Assembly: GCA_944472155.2 (NCBI GenBank) | Contig: OX235272.1 | Location: 94,804,020 to 94,868,019 of the forward strand | Length of the DNA stretch: 64,000 bases | Direction of reading: 5' to 3' | DNA from: Trichobilharzia szidati | Taxonomy: Eukaryota > Platyhelminthes > Trematoda > Strigeidida > Schistosomatidae | Shown: positions 36,901 to 48,900 of the stretch, piece after piece | Position numbering within the stretch: the stretch's first letter is position 1 | How the letters are laid out: each line of letters opens with the position of its first letter | The notes under the pieces: model-generated | The model's database searches: none | What the model was told of the DNA's origin: nothing | Seen by the model: only the letters and a program-made list of their open reading frames with translations | Translations under genes and position numbers: made by a program

Positions 36901-39900
36901 TGAGAGTCGATCCTATAAGGGGAAAGTGTAAGAAAGAACATAAATGTTTAGGAATGTTTAGAAAATCAAACAGTAACAGCTGATGAAGACAATAATGCTG
37001 TCACAAATAGCAATACACAAATCACATCGTAAAAGCACACTCACTGAGTGACAGACTGTTGCCAAGAATGAAATAAGAAACGCTACATCATAATCAATCA
37101 ACAATTGCCCGAAATAACGTGTGAATGTGTTATACAAGCTGCATCACAAGGTTCTACGGGGCCGTGACTCAATAGTCTGGGGGACTCGATTTCCAACCAG
37201 TGGGTTCACAGGCTCGGAACCCGTTCAACCTAGAGAAGTTTGAGCAAGCACAATACGTGCGGCTCAATGCCTGCCATATGGACATGCAAGTGGCTGTTGA
37301 GTTGATTGAAACGAATCTCAGAAACTTAATAGTCTATACATGAGAATGGGACAAATCAAAATATAAAGACAGAAGTCCTTTCATTATACGGCTTGTCTAA
37401 GTCTCTGGGCTACCAGTTTTCCACCAAGCATAAGGGTACTATGTCTCAGTTTCATGTTTCTTCAATCGTTCAACTACGTCTTTAAATCGCGACATGTACT
37501 ATGCTATGCATTTTTTGGAGGAAATGAAAAAAATATATATATATATGGCATTAAATGACATTCTATCGATTACTACTTGTACTTGGAGATTCTGTATAAG
37601 TACATATTTTGCAACAACACACGCTGAGAATTTCACAATGCATATAATCATAATCAAGCTATTAATGGTAACGATAATTATAACAAGGAGTGATAGCGAA
37701 ACAAACATTACCCAATCACGAACAGCGAAGGGGGAAATTAACAAATTATCTTGGTCACATCCACACACACGCAGTTGAGGAATTGGTTGAGGTTTACAAG
37801 TTTCATCTGAACCACGACCAGCAAGTTGATGAAACGCTTTCCAAGTGAGCGGTCCATCAACAGTGTAATTAGATTCCAGCATTCTAGTAGACGAAATCGC
37901 TTCTTGAAGCCATGGACGCATAGTCTACATAGAAAGTAAATATATAAGATAAGGGAAGATATATTTGGAAACATATAAAAAATAACCTGTGCTTTATTTT
38001 GGTCAGATGAAAAAACAAGACATTAATGGAGGTAGAGAACCATGTATAACAGCTTGCCCATTTGAAAAAAAAAACAACCCAAAGAGATTTGACACATTTT
38101 AATAGTAAAGTAATGGATGCACACGAAATATATTTTGCCAACAACTATTTCATCTTTCAACAACACGAAACAGTTTAGGTCAAACTAAGAATTTGCTAGT
38201 CCAAAAACCGCGTGATATTCACACAGATCATGTGCATCGGTAACCAAAACACATGTGAAATGATGTGAAAACTTAGTGAATGGTTAAGAATTATAAACTG
38301 AACAGCTCTATTATAACTATAGAAAATAATCAGTCAATTCACTCAAAGAAGTAATCGCAAAACCGAGAAATTGTTAGGCAGATTCCGAATGAAACTTGTC
38401 ATTTGTAAATTACACAATTCCGGATGAAATTCCACCACCACATTCGCTCATAGAAAGCTAACATACTGACTGATGTCACAAAATGTGTCTTGCCTGACAC
38501 CATCAATGTCGTTAAGAAAGAAAGCAAAATTTTAAGATAGTATTTACTACTGATTGACATAATTAGGTAGAAACCACTAAAGCCACCAGTAGTACTTACC
38601 AACGATTAAGGTGACACAAACACTGAGCAGCTGTTTCGCATGCATATAGGACCTAACTGATTACAGGTGTACCTAGACTGATTCAGTTCAGACAGCTAAT
38701 TTAGTAAGCACTACTGGCTAACAACTCGTATCAATAAAAGTATAAAAATACTGATAGAATTATCTGAGTTTCAACTATCCTGTAAAGTGTAGTTTTATTA
38801 CTTGAAATCTATATATGTCGAAAATCGGAGACTGGACACATCCCACGTGACATGTCTAAATGACGTTCACCAGCCGCAAGTTGTTTTTCATCTCTGTAAA
38901 AGATAAGCTCCCCCGCCTGGCCGCCTACATGTGCATCTATCAGTTCACCTGCTCTTGTCGAGCAAGGTACATTGGCCGTAGCCAGAGGACGCTTTCCACA
39001 CGGATACGAGAACATATTCCAGAATGGTTTTACAAGGGAGAAAGGAAGAGTGTGTGAAGCTGCATTCTAGAACACCTAATCGACTCCTGTCACTCTGCCA
39101 ACCCTGACCATGATTTTAAGATCATCTACTGAATCTATGCTAACTTGCCACCGTTTCTTCGTTACAGACTTCTAAAGACAGTGGAGGCCTTGGCAATTCA
39201 TGACTTGAAGCCATACCTTAGTGTACAAAAGAAGTATGTACACTCCCTACTTCTGTCTCGGCCGTAGAGAGATAGACATTTATTTATTTTATGTAATTTT
39301 TTACTGTTATTCTATGTACCTTTCCCTTATTACTACGATTATTATTATTACTATTACTATTCTCACTCTGAATTGTTTCCGCTTGTCCCACTTGTCATTC
39401 TAAATCCAAAATCATTATTTTTACAATGTTGAATTCTATCTTAACAAATTTCACACCATGTTATGTAACATTTTATATTCGCCTACTAATCTCATAATTA
39501 TGCACTCCTTTCCAACATCTATACACCTTATGTATTATTCTACATATGACATTAATTGTTCTGCTACTTGACATTTAACTATGATTATAATCACAAATAT
39601 TTGAATTGCATTTCATACTATTATTATTTTATGTTTATATATATATATATATAATATATATTATATATATATTCGATTTTACAGCTTGATAATAAATTCG
39701 TCGAAAAGTCTCTTCGCTGAATGTTGTGTCCTTAATGCTACAATGGGAATTATTAAATACCTTAGTCTACCAGTGATCAAGACGCTTCTACTGTCTACAG
39801 CTTTCAAAGTTCTCAATATTCTCATTTCTCTTACAACTGTTTTTTTTTATTTCAATATCAATTTTGCTTTTATATACTTTGTTCCCAGTTATTAAGAAAG

Positions 39901-42900
39901 GCAAAACTTGAAACTGTGAAATACCTTTGCACAAAGTTTCATTTCAGTTTTTATCTGCCTGTTAGACAAGTGATTAAGAAATCAATAGGTAACAGATGAG
40001 AATAAATTAGTTATTAAAAGACCTTCTTTATGAAAACATCACTTTGGTGTTCAGTAAGTGATGAATAAATGTGCATACTGTACATTAAGTTTGTCATGCA
40101 TACTGTACATGTCACATATTTTTCCGAAACTTGAAATTTCTTATCACAACAATGTTTTTCGTAGAAAACGGTCAACTGCTGAAGGCGTCACTAGACATGA
40201 TGACGAAATATTCACTATATAATACCAAATAAGGGTGGACATCAAAACAATTTACATTTACATACAGAGTTAGAAGTCTTTTTTATTATTTGAAGGCATT
40301 TGCACTTTCCAGACTGACCTTGACTTTACTGACAATTTAATACTTATGTTCCAGAAACCTAGCAACTATCTAAGTGAACCTTACTTTCCAAATAACAACT
40401 TGTATTCGTGAGACGATGACAAGCTTTACAGTGAAAACATACGTAGTTTTAAAATGTTGAGACAGCATAACTTATTACAGTAAGCATTCTACACGTAGTC
40501 TCCAAATATTTTACCAGTAATTAAAAGCAAAATCTTAATATATATGAATGCATGAGTACGAGATAAAAATGATGACAAAGAAAGAACAGACTGGTCAACC
40601 TTAAAAACAATTAAGCGTATAGATATCTTACTGTTAGCAAACGGATTTGATCATTTTGATTCTGCGGCATTTTAGAACGGGCTTTTAGGAAAAAAGATGG
40701 ATGGACATATGCACCATTTTCTATAGGCGACTGTGATGCACCCGTTGCACTGAACTCCAGATTACTAACTGAATTTATTGTTTCAGCAGAATGGCGTAGA
40801 GCCGATGATATCAGAGCGCAGGCGTCTATAAGAATTACAGTAATAACAATAAATAATGATGAAAATGATGACAGTAATAATGCTAATAGTTAGTAACTAT
40901 TAGCGAAGTGTACTATAGGTAGCTGTTAGATTAGTTGTAAATCTCATCATTACGGCAGGCTAACATATGAATAAGACGCCAGAAGACTCAGATAAAATGC
41001 GGGTTTAATTAGCCTGTTTTAAATCAAGATACACATGAAAAGCCGTTGCCATAATTGGCATACGATGGGAATGAGGAGAATTACTTACTATATAGTGCCT
41101 GTAGTACAAGTTGTCCATCATACGAAATGAAAACAATACGGTAGATGGAATTATAATGATGCCTTTACCCCCAAAAGTTTGAAATTCCCACAATTACTTC
41201 TTTGTCGAGCATAGTAAAAGTTAGATTCTGAGCATCTTTTCAGTAGCCAAAATACTGGGATACATCTCTCTCCATATCTTATGATCTCAATTATTTTAAA
41301 ATATAACCGATGTAAAATAAAGCCTGATATTCTCTTAGGGATTCATGTACTAAGCTATAAGCCATACCTTATTAACTGGAAGTCAAAAGAATTAACTGAT
41401 TAAAATATACATAGTGCATAATTTTGTTTAAGATTACATTTGGCGTTAACTTTCTGTTCAATTCTGTGCATTTAACATATATATATCTGGACTTCATACA
41501 TGTAAATAATTCATATTTGAGAATTTTGTCTTTTGAGGTTTTCAAATAACAATTCCTGTTGATGCACAAATAAAGAGCTACTGAGTTGTATTTACTTCAG
41601 AGTTATAAGTCGTTTTGAGATTACTTACAACTCAGCTACCCAATAACAGGCTGTAAAGCGCACTTATTGCGCGTAACCTGGTTATACTAACCGGTGGTCT
41701 AGGCTGATGTAGGTTGGATGGAAACCTAAACTAGAACACAATGGTTGGAAGCCGAGTGCTTAAGCCGATGGTCCACATCTCTACAGTTGTGAGGATAACT
41801 TAAGAGGCTTCCACAAAACATTGACACACAAAAGCCAGATAAAACTATTGGTCATTTACTTGAAAAAATACCAGAATTTTGATAAAACGAAATAGTTAAA
41901 ATGAGAAAATCTTTGATTAACGTACACATGGTATTTTAAAGATTGTCAATCAACTTTTAACTTACCATCGTATTCTAGTGTATTTTCCATAATAAGTTGA
42001 TCACGTGACAACATATTCCACCTTAGCAAATCGGTTACTTGTCGTACACTGAACTCTTCAAATATGTTGCTCATTATCTGCTGTAGTAAAAGTAAGTGGC
42101 TAACTGATGGCTGTGGACCAGTTAGCCACCAACCAGGACGTCTGCGGTAGTTCGGTCTACGAGAATATAGATTTTCAGTGTTCTGTCCTGCAGCAAAACG
42201 AACGGACAGTCGAGTGACTTCAATCTCATCTTCATAAAACAAATTGCCATTAACAACATATTTTTGATTCATTACAGCGCTGAATCCACATTTACATCCT
42301 CGTGTAAAGTGAAATCCAGATCCACCAACAAGATCGTGACCAAAGGCTGAAGTGCTTGTTCTTGCTGACCTGCTGCACGGTGATGACACGGTTGTTGAAT
42401 TGGACAAATACAATCCTATCTCAGAACCAAGTATAGATGAAGTGCATTCACAAATGTTACAAGAATCAAAATTATGATCTTTAAATAAATTCAGCATAGA
42501 GTCCGATAGGATTAAGTTCACTAAAAGTCCACTTGTCTCACGTAGACTGGCTAACCATTCTGCAAACTCCTCTTTGAAATTACCATTCTGATTCATAGAA
42601 TCTGCTGATTTCACAAATCCTACAACAGGATACGTATTTATAGATTCATTTAACTGTTGAGGTGAACAAGATTTATTATCTATACTTGTAGCATTTCGAT
42701 GTAATGAAGCAGGAGGTAACTGATTGGGAGACACTAACCACGATTTCGATGATACAGAAGGGTTGCTAGTAGTATTGATAATTAGTGCATTATTTGTATT
42801 ATGTGAATCTGAGCATTCAGATGTGACAGCCTTTTGACTTGATACACGATGGTCATATGACCATTTCATTTGAGGTAGAGATTTTGCAAACGATGAAATT

Positions 42901-45900
42901 TCTTCATGAGGAATCTGATAATTACTAGTCATACCAAGATAAGAGGCATATGGATAGAGGAATGACCAATCCTGAAAAGGATGAAAACAACATGAGGCAT
43001 GCATAAGTAGATGTTTTACCATAGTAAGTAAGTGAGAGAGACAATTTCATTAGAGACGATGCAAGATTGAATCGCAGTTGAAAAAATAAAACAATAAAAA
43101 ATCTTCATTAACAAAATAAATGTCACATAGGCCACTACTCCTTCTGAGTCCGACATAAAATTCAGCGCACAGTTTGAGGTAATACAGAAACCACACATCA
43201 GCTCAGCTGTTATACATAATGAACAATTGAATTAAGTCATTTGTTGCGTAGTTATCTAGCAAAAGTAGCAAGCACATAATGCTCCCGGAAAGTATTTACG
43301 AAGTACATGACGTGCAGTATTGGTGGATAAGTAATTGGCATCCAATAAAATCAGTAACCACTGCTTGTCATGCAGATCAAGCTGACCTAAACACTTAACA
43401 ATCAACTTTCTGATTTAGAGCCAAGCTCACAGACTATGAAGCTGGATTGACCCAGCTTATACAACCGAATGGATTCGGTTAGTAGTTTGTATCGTGTTGC
43501 ACTGTAGTTTTGCCTTCTTAGTACCATTCATAGTGTCAAGCAGACCAAATCTTGTGATCTGTACATGTTGGGCTTTAAGAGAAAACTGTACAACTTTCAA
43601 ATAATGATGCAATTCATCAGCTAAAACTCAGATAGGTCGCAGTTTCAAAACATATTACACTTCGATCTACGACCCAACCAGTTGATATCCAAACATATCT
43701 TCACGTATCAAGAGTGGTGCATAAACTCGCACAGATATTTACCGGGTCACTGAGTTGCAGTATTGTTTTTCATTAATTAGCATCAGAGTACACGTGGTTA
43801 CTAGGTTTCACTATCATAATCTAATCATTACCCCAATAATGCTCTAAGACATTACACTAAGCAGAAATCTAGTAAACACAGTGAAGATTCCCACTAGAAA
43901 TAACAGGTTAAATAACTAAATAAAACCAAACCAAACTCACTTGAGATTCTGTACTGACACAACTGAGATGTTGTATGCAAGGTTGTTTTGCCAAATGCCA
44001 TAATCCTTGATTTTGAAGGATTTGTGGTGAGTTGGCCGGCTGATATGCTAAAGAATTCGGATGACATGGTATGTCGGATGCTACAGAGGAGGATGGATCC
44101 AGTATAGTTTGGACAGATGGAGAACCAGGTCCTGGAGTGCTTACTGAATTTGTAGAGGTATTCACACGATTGGTAACTACCGAAATACCATCCACTGGAC
44201 TAGGCTGAGGGGCATCATGAGATGGTGGTGTAGGCAGCATCAAGGCCAACTCTGCTGGTCCGATGTGACCAGAACCAGTGCTACTGGCAAGACTGACGCC
44301 TCTCTAAAACAAAATATTAACATGATGAGAAGTGACAAAAATACAAATGTTGTGAATGGGAATTTGTGTCTAAGGTGCGTGGTATCTAGAATTTAAAGGA
44401 ATTCGGATTGCATGAATGGGGTCAATTCACACTTCCTCGTCCATTGTCTAAATAACATGATACAACTAAAAAGTAATAAGGTTTTTAGTTACAATGTCTT
44501 GCTGACATCATTTAAAATCATTCACAATGCACTAACAACTTGTCGTTTTCAGAATTCTTGAAATGTATTATATTATTCACATAACTATTCCCTCCGTCGT
44601 ATTAGTTTCGCAGTTGTAGCATCACACTTCATTTACTTTTCAAAATGCCACCTTTTAAACTGATGCACTTCTGTGCAAAGTTCTTTGTTGGCCCATTATT
44701 TGTTAAATTCTTCCTTTTTGTTTATCTTAGATAGGATTTTTGTATAACTCAGGTTAACATAAAAATGAAATAGAATGATAAATACATTGGGAAAAACTAG
44801 TTAAAGCGACGTCGTGACCAATTCTAAACCGTTGCAATATTTTTTTCATTTCTCCGCGTTCCGAGTGGAACATGACCTTCAGGTTTTGAAGTTTCAGTAC
44901 CGATGATGTCTTTTTTCGTGCCAAAACTTCCCCCATGCGAGGTTTAAAAGTGCGTCAGTCTGGAATCCAGACCAGACCACATGAGTACTAGGCCAGCAAC
45001 CTACCTGTGAACCACCGACGCATTGCTTTTCAATATGAATAGTAATTTTTTATTTTTTTATTTTTGATTAAAGCTTGATGCCACACCGTATTTTCAGCAC
45101 AAGTATGGAATTTTCAGCATGGATATCGGTAGCCCAAATTTTGCAGGCCGACCATAGATATCGGGTGTGCGTCGGCAGGGGACCGAACCCAGGACCATGT
45201 GCACGGTCGGCGAGAGACCTAACCACTGTACCACCGACGCACATGATCATGATAGACAACAGATAAGGTGCTGATACTAAAAAGCCAAGCTGTGACTGAA
45301 ATGGTTAAATGTGTAAAAACCTTGGCGTTGATCATATTCGATTTTAACACAACAAAAGTCAATTTGAACTATGCATCAAACGCAAAGCACAGTTAAAAAA
45401 TGAAAAAGGCATTTTGGCTGGATAGTTAGAAGAAACTACTAAAAATTCATTGGCTATGATCAGTCAGAATCATTCCCATTTTTTAACAAACACATCAAAT
45501 TTACACTTTTTGAATAGCAGTGAATTATCTTAAATAGTGAGCAATAGTGACCACTGTCTACATTTTCTGACGGCATGCAAGGTCTAGCAAAAGAGTACTT
45601 CTGAACAAATGAATTAGCAGCCTACTGTCTCTTGTATCTGCCAGAAAATTTCCTAAGCAAGGATAACGATTTTTATTCATTCCTTGAGTTCCCTATGTGA
45701 CATACTGCTCCAGCAGCAGTTTTTCCTCAGGAGGTGGGGTTTCCAGCCTCCCACTAAACCTCTTTTCTGGGATTACTACCGGCTAGTCAGGGTTTCGGAG
45801 TAAGTTGGTCGAAAATCGAACGTGGACTAACTGCGTGGTCGGCGACCATCATACCCTTCAACCAACGACATACAAACATAGGGACTTATATTTCACTACA

Positions 45901-48900
45901 CTCAGGAAATGGAGATTTAATCTAACCTGACAACATTAATTCAAATCAAGCCCGTTCAGAAGTCTACCGAATAACGGTAAGCTCAAAGAATGTTTCAGCC
46001 AATTTTTTGGTCTTAAAAAAAACTTTTGCTGTAACGAGTTTCGACTTTTCCAAAATATTTTAGATGTTTCTCCCTGTGCATGGAAAGTTAAATAATAAAA
46101 AGTGGGCTTTTAAATAAGTCTACTTACTTTTATCTGAAAGAAAATAAACTACCTTGCATAGTTTTGAAATGCTGATTAATCTCTTCCTCAATGTTCATCA
46201 ATACGATTTTTCAGCAAGATACTTAGCAAAATTTAATGCTGGATGATTTTTGTTCGAAATCAATCATCCCCAGCAGATTTTTCATGTACCAGGCTAAGGG
46301 CTACACTTATAGTGTGACAGCCGATGATACCACTTAGTTAACCAAACTGAATTGAGATGGGACTAGAAGCTGAGACCCGTTGGCTGAGAACTGAGTGTTT
46401 AAGCCAATGAGCTACACCTCCACGCTGAGTTAATTACAGACGACAGAAGACAAAAGCTTTTTTCTAAACTCAATGTGATTATCAAGCTTATTATTCCGAA
46501 CACCAGAGGACATAAACTTGAAGAACATATGTCAAGGGAATGTATCAACCTTGTCCGCAGATATTTGTCTGTACAAATATCCTTTTAATCAGAAAAACTT
46601 TAAAAATTTCAGAATAGCGCTTTATTATAATAAGTGTTAAACGTTGGGAAATATAAATGTCAACTTATCATGAAGCGAAAGAAAATTAGAGAGCTGTGAA
46701 TAACATGCAGCAAAAAACTTACATGAGCAATCAGTCCCACATTACGATTAAAAGTCCCAGTCGAATTCACCACGGAACCATTTAATGAATGCAACAGTGC
46801 CGAATGAGTGTTCATTTCTAGTGCTGTACAACTGGGATCATCCGTCAAACCACTGTATTCCGATACTCCAACCTTTACATCTGGAGAATCTGAGAATAAT
46901 AAAAACAACAAATTAGGATACCGCAATTACAAACAAGATAATATTAGAGCAGTAAAATAACTTACACGGATTGCCAGAGGTGAAATTCACATTCGAAACG
47001 TCGGTTGTCATGATTGATGCATTGTCGTTTAGATAGCATTCATTGTAATCCGTACGAGATACAGCAGGACGAAGGCGTTTGTTTCGATGTAAGCTAGAAA
47101 CAATTTTTAGGAAATGGGATCATATTTTATTCTGAAAATAATCACATATAAATACACTCAGAATTCAAACGTGTGATATAACCTACGGAAATATAAAAGT
47201 AAACTATAGTGTCCGACTAGTAAGAGGAATTTCTGAAATCACACAGGCCGCATTTGTATTCATCTATGGCATGATGCTTCTTGTTCCTCAGGACAACCGC
47301 CAATGAATACAAATGCATTAAATTGTGTCAGTTTTAGCAACCATGCTTTGTAACAACAGAATACGAAAGTCGATAAAAGTAGGAAACCATCTTTTAAAAA
47401 ACTTAAAAGAGCAATGACAGGAAATCTAGCTATGCTTATCATCCAATAATAAGTCCCACCTAAACACTGCACAGCTAACATCGAGAAAAAGGCAAACTGA
47501 AAAGAGAACCATTCTAATCAAGGTACAACACTTCATGCACTATAATCACAATAGTCTTAAGGTAGAAAAACTGCATGAAGTTAGCATCAAAAAGCTCAAT
47601 GAGAAAGTAACTTTGTGTACGCTAGCTAAAGAATACGTGGTGAGGCAGGGGAAAAAAGACAAATTTAAAAAAAGGGAAAATTTGAATTCCGAGATACAAT
47701 TTCTGGAAAACTACAGGCACATTGCGTGATTTTCCCTTCGATAAACAAATGTATCAAAATCGATGTGGAATGAAGGGTACACACAAGTTTTACGAGTTGA
47801 TCACGGACTGATATCAGTTAGAGAACCATTGAAAACCAGGGAGTACTGGACAGCTGCTGTTCCATCCTAGTTTGGGAATCATCGGCAGTACGCACCCACT
47901 GGGATTCGAACCCGGGACCTTCCGGTTACAAGGCAAGCTCGTATACCATTCAGCCACTGGGACCCGATTCAATGGCTCATGAATTCTAACTTCTACCAAT
48001 TCGTGATTTTAGCGCGACCCCAACTATTGTCGTTGGTGGAAATCCATCCACACGTGACTTCTAATTGGACCTCACTGGTCACGACTTCTCACTAGAACTG
48101 CAGGAACTCCAACCTTCAAGTCACTAGCGCATCAGAATAATTTTCTATAGTTTGGTTTGTAAGGACTAGTTATGTTTTACGAGTTGATCACGGACTGATA
48201 TCAGTTACAAACCAAACTATAGAAAATTATTCTGATGCTCGCTAGTGACTTGAAGGTTGGAGTTCCTGCATTCTAGTGGAAGTCGTGACCAGTGAGGTCC
48301 AATTAGAAGTCACGTGTGGATGGATTTCCACCAACGACAATAGTTGGGGTCGCGCTAAAATCACGAATTGGTAGAAGTTAGAATTCATGAGCCATTGAAT
48401 CGGGTCCCAGTGGCTGAATGGTATACGAGCTTGCCTTGTAATCGGAAGGTCCCGGGTTCGAATCCCAGTGGGTGCGTACTGCCGATGATTCCCAAACTAG
48501 GATGGAACAGCAGCTGTCCAGTACTCCCTGGTTTTCAATGGTTCTCTAACTGATATCAGTCCGTGATCAACTCGTAAAACATAACTAATCCTTACAAACC
48601 AAACTATAGAAAAAACACACAAGTTTAACATGGCACCAAAAATAGCCAACACAAGACCTATTTGTCTCAGTTTATAGGATTCCAAGTTTCAGGTAACCTG
48701 AAATGGATTTATCAACTTCTTAATAGTGCGAAAACAAATACTTTTTAACATCGCACCAATAAACCATCAAGTAAAAGTACACTTCTAAGAGAGATACAGA
48801 TTATCGTCTCGTAAACCGACAACATTATTCACATGCGTTAACTGTAATCCAATGTGATCCTGATAACAACCGATTATGGTCATTTTCAGAACTAGTGTAT

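Noticed and set aside
48403..48472. Possible functional tRNA gene in the inverted repeat
   Set aside because: The B box is perfect and the fold is tRNA-like, but the sequence is the head of a dispersed repeat with many diverged copies and continues into the hammerhead-like body. Treated as a SINE promoter.
47814..48553. Duplicate 61-codon open frames with identical translations
   Set aside because: They come from the two arms of the inverted SINE, traversing the tRNA-like and hammerhead-like regions. Not a protein-coding duplication.
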